Positions 29,001 to 36,060 of a DNA stretch of 64,000 nt are shown here, one piece after another. The DNA is from Duganella sp. 1411 (lineage in GTDB: Bacteria > Pseudomonadota > Gammaproteobacteria > Burkholderiales > Burkholderiaceae_D), in NCBI RefSeq assembly GCF_017833525.1, contig NZ_JAFICD010000003.1:682001-746000 (forward strand), read 5' to 3'. A program made the translations under genes and the position numbers. The first letter of the stretch is position 1; each line of letters begins with the position of its first letter. Under the pieces are notes generated by a model that saw only the letters and a list, made by a program, of their open reading frames with translations, was not told where the DNA came from and did not search any database.

Positions 29001-30466
29001 CGCGCGCGCACGGTGCCGCTGACGGCGTCGCGGTGCAGGTAGGCGCCGCGCACGCCCTGGCGTCCGGTGTAGCCTTCGGTCAGCATGCGCAGCACGGCGT
29101 CGAAGCGCGCCCGCTCCAGCGCGGCGTAGGGCGCGGCGCCCCGTATCAGCTCGAACAGGTCGTCCTCGCGCCATTCGCGCCCGCCCACCTCGGCGACGAT
29201 CTGCTGCGCCATGACGTCGAGCGGCGCCACCGGGATGCGCAGCGCGTCGAGTTCATCGCGGCGCACGCAGTCGAGCAGCGCCGCGCATTCGATCAAGTCG
29301 TCGCGCGAGGTGGGGAACAGGCGGCCCTTGGGCAGCCCGCCGACGTGGTGGCCGGAGCGCCCGACCCGCTGCAGGAAGGCGGCGATGCCGCGCGGGGAGC
29401 CGATCTGGCATACCAGGTCGACGTCGCCGATGTCGATGCCCAGCTCCAGCGAGGCGGTGGCGATCAGCACGCGCAGCTCGCCGCGCTTGAGGCGCTGCTC
29501 GGCGTCGAGCCGGTATTCCTTGGCCAGGCTGCCGTGGTGCGCGGCCACGTGTTCGGCGCCGAGGCGGTCGGCCAGGTGGCGCGCCATGCGCTCGGCCATG
29601 CGCCGCGTGTTGACGAATACTAGCGTGGTGCGGTGCAGGGCGGTCAGCTCGGCCAGCCGGTCGTAGACGCGCTCCCACACCTCGTTGGGCATGACCGCCT
29701 CCAGCGGCACCGGCGGCAGTTCCAGCCCCAGGTCGCGCGCCCGCACGTGGCCGATGTCGACCACCGCGCAGTCGCCGCGATTGCCGTCCTTGGCGCCGGC
29801 CAGGAAGCGCGCCACCGCCGACAACGGCTTTTGCGTGGCCGACAGGCCGACCCGCACCGGCGGCCGCTCGCACAGGGCGTCGAGCCGTTCGAGGCTGAGC
29901 GACAAATGGCTGCCACGCTTGCCGCCGGCGACGGCGTGGATCTCGTCGACGATCACGGTGCGCACGCCGGCCAGCATGGCGCGTCCGCTGTCGGAGCCGA
30001 GCAGCACGTACAGCGACTCCGGCGTCGACACCAGGATGTGCGGCGCCTTGCGGCGCATGGCGTTGCGCTCGGCCTGGGTGGTGTCGCCGGTGCGCACGGC
30101 GGCGCGGATGCCATGCGGCGGCAGCTGCAGCGCCGCCAGCTCGCGGTCGATGCCCTCCAGTGGCGCCAGCAGGTTGACGCGGATATCGTTCGACAGCGCC
30201 TTGAGCGGCGACACGTACAGCACGCGGGTCTGGTCGGGCAGCGGCGCCTCGCCGCTCTCGCGCACCAGCGCGTCGATGGCGGCCAGGAAGGCCGTCAACG
30301 TCTTGCCGGAGCCGGTCGGCGCGGCGATCAGCGTGGTCCGGCCGCCCTGGATCAGCGGCCAGGCGCGTTGCTGCGCCTCGGTGGCGGCGGCGAAGCTGGC
30401 GCGGAACCAGGCCGCCACGGCGGGATGGAACTCATGCCAGATATCAATATTTTCACGCGGTTTCAT
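26042..30466 (-). CDS. lhr: Lhr-type large DEAD/DEAH-box helicase
   Basis: The 1474-residue ATP-dependent helicase of the Lhr (long helicase-related) family probably acts in DNA or RNA repair. Helicase motifs in order are the Q-motif region (EAQQRAWPLIQ), Walker A APTGSGKTLTAFLA near residue 50, DEIHAVAGGKRGSHL (motif II), GLSATQKPL (motif III), and the motif VI block PRGIAAFLQRVGRSGHH near residue 360. The Lhr core winged helix and beta-barrel domain follow. The long C-terminal half has more winged-helix segments and the end region GGRFVAGLSGEQFALP typical of full-length Lhr. Length and order fit the bacterial long form. It is alone on the minus strand and divergent from the four-gene operon at 30629. 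Confidence 0.92.
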   Translation of the reverse strand: MKPRENIDIWHEFHPAVAAWFRASFAAATEAQQRAWPLIQGGRTTLIAAPTGSGKTLTAFLAAIDALVRESGEAPLPDQTRVLYVSPLKALSNDIRVNLLAPLEGIDRELAALQLPPHGIRAAVRTGDTTQAERNAMRRKAPHILVSTPESLYVLLGSDSGRAMLAGVRTVIVDEIHAVAGGKRGSHLSLSLERLDALCERPPVRVGLSATQKPLSAVARFLAGAKDGNRGDCAVVDIGHVRARDLGLELPPVPLEAVMPNEVWERVYDRLAELTALHRTTLVFVNTRRMAERMARHLADRLGAEHVAAHHGSLAKEYRLDAEQRLKRGELRVLIATASLELGIDIGDVDLVCQIGSPRGIAAFLQRVGRSGHHVGGLPKGRLFPTSRDDLIECAALLDCVRRDELDALRIPVAPLDVMAQQIVAEVGGREWREDDLFELIRGAAPYAALERARFDAVLRMLTEGYTGRQGVRGAYLHRDAVSGTVRARRGGRLTAVTSGGTIPDNADFTVVLEPQGHNIGTVHEDFAVESLAGDVFQLGNTSYRIQRVEAGKVRVEDAHGAAPNIPFWLGEAPGRSDELSAGVARLRGEIDRLLGEKEGAAALEHAVDWLFEHLGLNDDAAGQIVDYLARARSALGALPTRDTLVMERFFDASGGMQLVLHSPYGSRINRAWGLALRKRFCRTFNFELQAAATEDAIVLSLSDTHSFPLDEVWRYLRSASAEHVLIQALLDAPLFNVRWRWNATTALALPRYAGGRKVAPQLQRMRSDDLLAAVFPDQAACLENIVGERELPSHPLVDQTLDDCLHEAMDSEGWLALLRRMEAGEVRLLSRDLPAPSPLAMEILNARPYAFLDDAPLEERRTQAVINRRWTDPASTDDLGALDAGAIEAVAAEAWPNPRNADEMHEALMSLACLTAREAAAGDGWNALLAGLAAGGRATRLRSGGADLWVALERLACLRAAYPDAVATPALTIPERLAANDGDEPWTRDAALVEILRARLSGFGPRPLAAIAAPLGLSEGDAAIALARLESEGYVMRGRFTPGVADEEWCERHLLARIHRYTIKSLRREIEPVERQDFMRFLFEWQHLAEDARLRGSDSLPTILAQLEGYEAAAGAWESDLLALRVQDYSMLWLDDLCRAGKVVWTRVGAPASAAGGPVRATPLVLLPRRQLGLWHALPAVAAEVEVSPRAARVLEALRREGAMFFDELSRDARLLPVELETTLGELVATGLVNADSYAGLRAMLMPANKRATMDKRRRRGAGPTMEEAGRWALVRRADGVTITERYTGLAVDASGDDAAAPPPPPPTAAQARPPARKPRTDPQTLEHIAMTLLRRYGVMFWRLLEREAAWLPPWRELLPVYHRLEARGEIRGGRFVAGLSGEQFALPDAIPLLREMRRRPHDGGFVCISGVDPLNLCGTLLPGDKVPALAGNRVLFRDGLPVATIVAGKFRYLQAPDPAERELLHAQLVARR

Positions 30467-30628
30467 CAGAGTAATGACGCAAAGAAAGGTCAGGGCCGGA
30501 TGTTCATTCTACCCGGCGCGGCGCCGGCCTGCGCCGTGGCCGGAAGTTGTGACTACTGTGTCCGAGCGAACATACAGCTCAACAGTGTCGCCGCATGATG
30601 AGTACGTTTATATTACCGTGCCGAATGG

Positions 30629-31708
30629 ATGGCCATGTCCGCCCTGTTATCGAGTTTACCGCTTCCCTCGCCGCCCGCGCCGCCCGCGCCACGTGACGCG
30701 TCCCGCGCGCTGCGCCAGCTGCTGCGCGAACGCGACGACGCGGGCGCTCCCGGCCAGGTGCTGCGGCGCATCGTGGCCGAGGGGCTGGACCGCCTGCCGC
30801 TGCCGGGGCGGGGCGCGACGCTGCAGCGCTGGCGCGCGTTGGCGGAGGTGGCCGGTCACGATCTGAGCCTGCTCAAACTTTACGAAGGCCATACCGACGC
30901 CCTGGCGATTCTGGCCGAACTGGGCGCGCCGGCGCCGCCGGATGCGCTGTGGGGCGTGTGGTGCGCCGAGCCGCCCGACGGCCGTGTCTCTCTGAGCCGC
31001 CCGGCGACGGGCGCGGCGCGGCTGTCGGGCCGCAAGCAATGGTGCTCCGGCGCCGCCTCGGTCAGCCACGCGCTGGTCAGCTGCTGGGACGCCGACGGGC
31101 GCCCCTGGCTGGCCGCCGTCGCCCTCGACCAACCCGGCGTGACGGTGACCGCCGACGGCTGGCAGGCCGTCGGCATGGCCGGCAGCGCCAGCGTCGACGT
31201 GAGCTTCGATGATGCCGAGGCCACTCTCGTCGGCGCGTCCGGCGCCTACGTCGATCGCCCCGGATTCTGGCACGGCGGCGCCGGCATCGCGGCCTGCTGG
31301 TATGGCGCCGCGCGCGCCATCGGCGTGTATCTGCAGGCCGCCGTGCGCGCCGGCGCCGCCCGCCAGGCGCCCGATCCGCACCGTCAGGCGCAACTGGGCA
31401 CGGTCGATGTCGCGCTGGCCGGCGCGGCGGCCGTGCTGCGCGAGGCCGCCGCCGCCATCGACGCCGATCCCACCGGGGACGCCGGCGCGCTGGCGCTGCG
31501 CGCGCGGCTCGCCGTCGAAGCGGCTGCCACCCTGGTGCTGCAGCACGCCACGCGCGCGCTGGGCGCCACTCCACTGTGCCGCGACGCCCATTTCGCCCGC
31601 CTGGCGGCCGACCTGCCGGTGTTCCTGCGCCAGAGCCACGCCGAGCGCGATCTGGCGGCGCTGGGCCGCATGCTGTCCACGCGGGAGGAGTCGCCATGGG
31701 CGCTATGA
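30629..31708 (+). CDS. Acyl-CoA dehydrogenase-like protein (first gene of glycan-like operon)
   Basis: The 359-residue protein resembles the acyl-CoA dehydrogenase fold: an N-terminal helical part (HDLSLLKLYEGHTDALAILA), a middle beta part (RLSGRKQWCSGAASVSHALV, then VSFDDAEATLVG), and a C-terminal helical bundle (AGIAACWYGAARAIGVYL; LQHATRALGATPLCRD). It is shorter than typical members, which have about 380 residues. I cannot point to a clear catalytic Glu, so it may be a non-dehydrogenating relative. It is the first of four overlapping genes with a PIG-L deacetylase, a NodS-like methyltransferase and a glycosyltransferase, which ties it to glycan or lipid modification. In-frame starts at 30629 and 30635 are both possible. 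Confidence 0.8.
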   Translation: MAMSALLSSLPLPSPPAPPAPRDASRALRQLLRERDDAGAPGQVLRRIVAEGLDRLPLPGRGATLQRWRALAEVAGHDLSLLKLYEGHTDALAILAELGAPAPPDALWGVWCAEPPDGRVSLSRPATGAARLSGRKQWCSGAASVSHALVSCWDADGRPWLAAVALDQPGVTVTADGWQAVGMAGSASVDVSFDDAEATLVGASGAYVDRPGFWHGGAGIAACWYGAARAIGVYLQAAVRAGAARQAPDPHRQAQLGTVDVALAGAAAVLREAAAAIDADPTGDAGALALRARLAVEAAATLVLQHATRALGATPLCRDAHFARLAADLPVFLRQSHAERDLAALGRMLSTREESPWAL

Positions 31709-32490
31709 CGGCTCACGCCCCCGGCTCCCGCCATATCGCCGGCGAGGGCACGCCCGACGCCAGCTGGCAAGCCTGGGGCGGACTGTGTGATCTGCCGCCG
31801 GTATCGTCCGCCGCGCTGGTGCCGCCGGGACGGCGCGCCGTCATCGTCGCGCCGCATCCGGACGACGAGGTGCTGGCCTGCGGCGGCCTGCTGCAACTGC
31901 TGGCGGCGCAAGGCAGCCGCACGGTGCTGGTGGCGGTGACCGACGGCGCGGCCAGCCATCCCGGTTCGACGGCCTTCACGCCGGAACAGCTGGCGCGCCT
32001 GCGCCCGCGCGAAACCGAGGCGGCGCTGGACGCGCTGGGCCTGGGCGAGGGGGGCGGCAGGCCCGCGCCTTGCATGGTGCGCGCCCGGCTGCCCGATGGC
32101 GCGGTGGGCGCCTCGATCGACCAATTGCAAACGCTGTTGCAGCAAATGCTGCGGCCCGGCGACGTGGTCTTCACGACCTGGCGCCAGGACGGTCATCCCG
32201 ACCACGAGGCGTGCGGCCTGGCCGCCGCGATGGCCGCCGGCGCCTGCCGCGCGACCTTGATCGAAATGCCCGTATGGACCTGGCATTGGGCCGCGCCGGG
32301 CGATGCAAGACTGCCGTGGAGCCGCGCGCGCCGGCTCGACCTGGGCGGGGATGTACTGCGGCGCAAGCGCGAGGCGGCCGGCTGTTTCACCAGCCAGCTG
32401 CATGGCGATCCCTCCACCGGCCAGCCGGCCATTCTGCCTTCGCACGTGCTGGCGCGGCTGCTGCATCCTTACGAAATCTATTTCACATGA
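31696..32490 (+). CDS. PIG-L family deacetylase
   Basis: The 264-residue zinc-dependent deacetylase has the LmbE/PIG-L signature VIVAPHPDDEVLACGG near residue 50 and a second metal-binding segment, TTWRQDGHPDHEACGLA. The family removes N-acetyl groups from sugars such as N-acetylglucosamine, often on lipid or small carriers. No signal peptide is visible. The start at 31696 has a strong GGGAGGAG ribosome binding site and overlaps the end of the acyl-CoA dehydrogenase-like gene by 13 bp. Its stop overlaps the methyltransferase start (ATGA), so the two are translationally coupled. Confidence 0.92.
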   Translation: MGAMTAHAPGSRHIAGEGTPDASWQAWGGLCDLPPVSSAALVPPGRRAVIVAPHPDDEVLACGGLLQLLAAQGSRTVLVAVTDGAASHPGSTAFTPEQLARLRPRETEAALDALGLGEGGGRPAPCMVRARLPDGAVGASIDQLQTLLQQMLRPGDVVFTTWRQDGHPDHEACGLAAAMAAGACRATLIEMPVWTWHWAAPGDARLPWSRARRLDLGGDVLRRKREAAGCFTSQLHGDPSTGQPAILPSHVLARLLHPYEIYFT

Positions 32491-33125
32491 CGACCTCACT
32501 CCCCTCCGGCTTCGACCCGCGTGCGCATTTCCAGCAGCTTTACCAGCAGGACGCCGATCCGTGGAAGGTGCGCCAGCGTTGGTACGAGCAGCGCAAGCGC
32601 GGCCTGCTGCTGGCGTGCCTGCCGCGACAACGCTACCGCAACGCGTTCGAGCCGGCCTGCGGCAACGGCGAGCTGACGGCGGCGCTGGCCCAGCGCGCCG
32701 AGCGCGTGCTGGCCAGCGACCTGTCGGCCGAGGCGGTCGCGCTGACGCGCCGCCGGCTGCTGCGCGAGGACCCCGGCGACGCGGCGCGCGTGACGATCCG
32801 CCAGCAGTGCATGCCGGACGAGTGGCCGGCCGGCGCCGCGTTCGACCTGATCGTCATCAGCGAGATGGCCTACTACCTCGACGAACAGGCCTTGCTGCGC
32901 CTGCGGCAGTGCTGCGTGGCCGGCTTGGCCGACGGCGGCACGCTGGCCATGTGCCACTGGCGCCGGCCGTTCGCCGACCGCCGCCTGAACACCGACAGCG
33001 TGCACACCGTGTTCGACGCGACGCCGGGCCTGCATCGCCTGCTGCGCCACAGCGAGGACGACTTCCTGCTCGACGTCTGGTCCGCCAGCGCCGATTCGGT
33101 GGCGCAGCAGGAGGGCCTGGCCTGA
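32487..33125 (+). CDS. NodS-like SAM-dependent methyltransferase
   Basis: The 212-residue class I methyltransferase opens with FDPRAHFQQLYQQDADPW, followed by the SAM motif I FEPACGNGELTAALA and the acidic ASDLSAEAVALTRRRL. FDLIVISEMAYYLDE (motif IV) and GGTLAMCHWRRPF come later. The DPW...YEQRK opening is what I associate with the NodS family, which N-methylates deacetylated sugars of Nod factor precursors. That the substrate here is a deacetylated sugar is inference from the adjacent PIG-L gene. The start codon overlaps the previous stop, and the next gene starts at its last base. Confidence 0.9.
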   Translation: MTTSLPSGFDPRAHFQQLYQQDADPWKVRQRWYEQRKRGLLLACLPRQRYRNAFEPACGNGELTAALAQRAERVLASDLSAEAVALTRRRLLREDPGDAARVTIRQQCMPDEWPAGAAFDLIVISEMAYYLDEQALLRLRQCCVAGLADGGTLAMCHWRRPFADRRLNTDSVHTVFDATPGLHRLLRHSEDDFLLDVWSASADSVAQQEGLA

Positions 33126-33892
33126 TGATCGGCGTGGTCATCCCGGCCCATAACGAGGAGCGCGAACTGGAACGCTGCCTGGCGGCGGTGCGCGCCGCCG
33201 CCGTCGATCCCGCGCTGGGCGGGGAGGCGGTGCGGGTGGTGGTGGTGCTCGACAGCTGCAGCGACGGTTCGCGCGCGATCGTCGAGCGCCACGCGGCCCA
33301 CGCGGCCCACGGGCGCCCGGGCGCTGACGGCGCCTGCGTGATCGAGGGCCTGGTGGTCGCGTCGCGCAACGTCGGCGCGGCCCGCGCCGCCGGCGCCGCG
33401 CGCCTGCTGGCCCTGGGCGCCCGCTGGCTGGCCTTCACCGACGCCGACACGCGCGTGGCGCCGGCCTGGCTGGCGGCGCAATTGAGCCTGGAGGTGGACG
33501 TCGTCTGCGGCACCGTCGCCGTCGACGACTGGTCGCCGCATCGGGACGACGCCGAGACGTTGCGCCGCTATTTCCAGCGCGGCTACACCGACGCCGACGG
33601 CCACCGCCACATCCACGGCGCCAACCTGGGCGTGGCGGCCGCCGCCTACCTGCGCGCCGGCGGCTTCGAGCCGCTGGCCTGCAGCGAGGACGTGGCGCTG
33701 GTGGCGGCGCTGGAGCGCTGCGGCGCGCGTTTCGCCTGGAGCTCGGCGCCGCGCGTGGTGACCAGCGCGCGCCGCAACGCCCGGGCCAGCGGCGGCTTCG
33801 GCGACACCCTGCTGCGCTACGCCGCCAGCGCCCGCGCCGCTCTGCCGTCCGATTTGCCGGTTTTGTTGAACACTTCACATAACGCCGCCTGA
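33125..33892 (+). CDS. Family 2 glycosyltransferase
   Basis: The 255-residue GT-A fold enzyme has MIGVVIPAHNEERELERCLA at the N-terminus, VVVVLDSCSDGS, and the metal-binding AFTDADTRVAPAWLAAQL near residue 110. HGANLGVAAAAYLRAGGF and CSEDVALVAALERCGARF follow. It lacks membrane helices, so it is probably a soluble or peripheral inner-face enzyme transferring a sugar from a nucleotide donor. The start overlaps the methyltransferase stop by one base (TGATG), fixing the start. It is the last of the four coupled genes. Confidence 0.92.
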   Translation: MIGVVIPAHNEERELERCLAAVRAAAVDPALGGEAVRVVVVLDSCSDGSRAIVERHAAHAAHGRPGADGACVIEGLVVASRNVGAARAAGAARLLALGARWLAFTDADTRVAPAWLAAQLSLEVDVVCGTVAVDDWSPHRDDAETLRRYFQRGYTDADGHRHIHGANLGVAAAAYLRAGGFEPLACSEDVALVAALERCGARFAWSSAPRVVTSARRNARASGGFGDTLLRYAASARAALPSDLPVLLNTSHNAA

Positions 33893-33904
33893 TCGGGGCG
33901 TAGC

Positions 33905-35929
33905 ATGGGTCACATGAGAAGATCGCGCCCCCTCACCATCCTGTATTACTTCCTCGCCGCACTGCTGGTGTTGCTGGTGGCGCTCGTCATCTTCGTGCTG
34001 ACGTTCGACTGGAACCGCGCCCGGCCCTACATCAACGACAAGGTGTCGCAGACGATCGGGCGCGAGTTCGCCATCCGGGGCGATCTGGACGTGCGCCTGC
34101 GCCGGGGCGATCCCGCCGAGCCGGGCTGGCGCCGCTACGTGCCGCGCCCCGAGATCAGCGCCGGCGACGTCTACGTCGCCAATCCGGCGTGGACCAGCAC
34201 CGGTCCGCGGCTGGCCAGCGCCGGCAACGTCGTCGTCGCGCTGCATGCGCTGCCGCTGCTGCACAAACAGGTGGTGATCACCAATCTGGAACTCGATAAG
34301 CTGCAAGTGGCGGCCCAGCGCCGCGCCGACGGCAGCAACACCTGGACCTTCAAGGACAACGGCCCGTCGAAATGGGAAGTCGACATCCGGCGCCTGGCGT
34401 TCCGCGAGGGCAGCCTGCGCTACCTGGACGATGGTATCAAGCTCGATTTGCGCGCCACGGCCACCACCATCAACCCCGGCGACGCCGACGGCAAGAATTA
34501 CGGCATGCGGGTGGAACTGGGCGGGTCGTATCACGGCGCGCCGGTCACCGGCGGCGGCAAGACCGGCGCCGTGCTGTCGCTGCGCGACGAACACGATATC
34601 TTCCCGATCCAGGCCAACGCCATGCTGGGCAAGAACAAGATCGCCGTCGAGGGCACCCTGACCGATCCGCGCTCGCTGTCCGGCATCGACCTGAAGCTGT
34701 CGCTGGCCGGCGCCAGCATGGCCGACCTGTACCCGCTGACCGGCGTGCTGCTGCCGGAGACGCCGCCCTACGCCACCACCGGCCGCCTGGGCGGCAAGAA
34801 GGACGGCGCGGTGTGGAACTGGACCTACCGCGACTTCACGGGCACCGTCGGCGGCAGCGACCTGCACGGCACGCTGAGCTACAGCCCGCGCAAGCCGCGT
34901 CCGCTGCTGACGGGCGCGCTGACGTCCAACCAGCTGCGGCTGGCCGACCTGGGGCCGGCCATCGGCGCCGAGAGCAACGCCGACAAGGCCGCGCGCGACA
35001 AGAAGCCCAACCAGCCGGCCGGCAAGGCCTTGCCGGTGGAGCAATTCAACACCGCCAAGTGGGACGCGCTCGACGCCGACGTCAAATTCACCGGCAAAAA
35101 GCTGGTGCGCACGCACGACATCCCGCTCGAGGACATCCAGACCCACATCCGCATGAAGAACAAGGTGTTGACGTTGACGCCGCTCAACTTCGGCATGGCC
35201 GGCGGCAACGTCACGTCCAATATCACGCTCGACGGCGGCAAGCAGCCGATCCAGGCGCAGATGAAGATGGCCGCGCGCCACCTGCAGATCCGCCAGCTGT
35301 TCCCGAAACTGCAATCGATGCAGGCCAGCGTGGGCGAGGTCAACGGCGACGCCGCGCTGGCCGGCACCGGCAACTCGGTGTCGGCGATGCTGGGCACCGC
35401 CAGCGGCGAGCTGGGCGCCACCGTCAGCGAGGGCTCGGTCAGCAAGTTCGTGCTGGAGGCGGCCGGCCTGAACATCGCCAACGCCGTCTTCGTCAAGCTG
35501 TTCGGCGACAAGCAGGTGCAGCTGAACTGCGTGGCCAGCGATTTCGTCGTCGAAAAAGGCCAGGCGCAGACGCGCCGCTTCGTCGTCGACACGGACGAGG
35601 CCGTTATCGATGTCACCGGCACCGTCGATCTCGCCAGCGAGCGCCTGAACCTGGACGTCAAGCCGAAGACCAAGGGTGTGCGCATCATCTCGCTGCGCAC
35701 GCCGTTGTACGCGCGCGGCACGTTCGCCAATCCGGACGTCGGCGTGGCCAAGGGCCCGCTGGCGCTCAAGGCCGGCGCGGCGGTGGCGCTGGGCATCATC
35801 AATCCGCTGGCGGCCGTGGTGCCGCTGATTAACCCCGGCAATGTGGAGGCGGTCGATTGCGCCGCCGCGCTCAAGCAGGCGACCGAGGTCCGGCACGGCT
35901 CCAAGCCCGAACCTGTCAAAAAGCAATAA
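33905..35929 (+). CDS. AsmA family inner membrane-anchored protein
   Basis: The 674-residue protein has one N-terminal membrane helix (ILYYFLAALLVLLVALVIFV) and a long periplasmic beta-rich body, as in AsmA/TamB-like proteins, which help move lipids between membranes. Visible features are FDWNRARPYINDKVSQTIGR after the helix, VSNPAW-like VYVANPAWT, the C-terminal AsmA core with LTPLNFGMAGGNVTSNITL, and VDLASERLNLDVKPKTKGV. It starts 12 bp after the glycosyltransferase stop and may share its transcript, which would link the operon to envelope lipids; that link is inference. An alternative start three codons later is possible. Confidence 0.85.
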   Translation: MGHMRRSRPLTILYYFLAALLVLLVALVIFVLTFDWNRARPYINDKVSQTIGREFAIRGDLDVRLRRGDPAEPGWRRYVPRPEISAGDVYVANPAWTSTGPRLASAGNVVVALHALPLLHKQVVITNLELDKLQVAAQRRADGSNTWTFKDNGPSKWEVDIRRLAFREGSLRYLDDGIKLDLRATATTINPGDADGKNYGMRVELGGSYHGAPVTGGGKTGAVLSLRDEHDIFPIQANAMLGKNKIAVEGTLTDPRSLSGIDLKLSLAGASMADLYPLTGVLLPETPPYATTGRLGGKKDGAVWNWTYRDFTGTVGGSDLHGTLSYSPRKPRPLLTGALTSNQLRLADLGPAIGAESNADKAARDKKPNQPAGKALPVEQFNTAKWDALDADVKFTGKKLVRTHDIPLEDIQTHIRMKNKVLTLTPLNFGMAGGNVTSNITLDGGKQPIQAQMKMAARHLQIRQLFPKLQSMQASVGEVNGDAALAGTGNSVSAMLGTASGELGATVSEGSVSKFVLEAAGLNIANAVFVKLFGDKQVQLNCVASDFVVEKGQAQTRRFVVDTDEAVIDVTGTVDLASERLNLDVKPKTKGVRIISLRTPLYARGTFANPDVGVAKGPLALKAGAAVALGIINPLAAVVPLINPGNVEAVDCAAALKQATEVRHGSKPEPVKKQ

Positions 35930-36060
35930 TTTAAAACCGCTAAAACTTTGTGCTGGCGCAAGATGCGTGGGAAGAAACGCGGCCCGTGGGTGTTATCGGT
36001 CGCGGCGGTCTATTGATCGGGGTTGTCGCTTGGTATGATAGGCGTAACCAAGGACCCGTG

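Noticed and set aside
25991..29623. 1210-codon plus-strand frame opposite the Lhr-type helicase
   Set aside because: It consists of Arg/Ala/Gly/His-rich low-complexity translation typical of antisense frames in high-GC genes, while the minus strand shows clear helicase motifs.
30629..33892. True nodABC-type Nod factor genes
   Set aside because: The deacetylase is PIG-L, not a NodB polysaccharide deacetylase; the glycosyltransferase is a short soluble GT2, not NodC; and no NodA acyltransferase is present. Only the activity types are alike.
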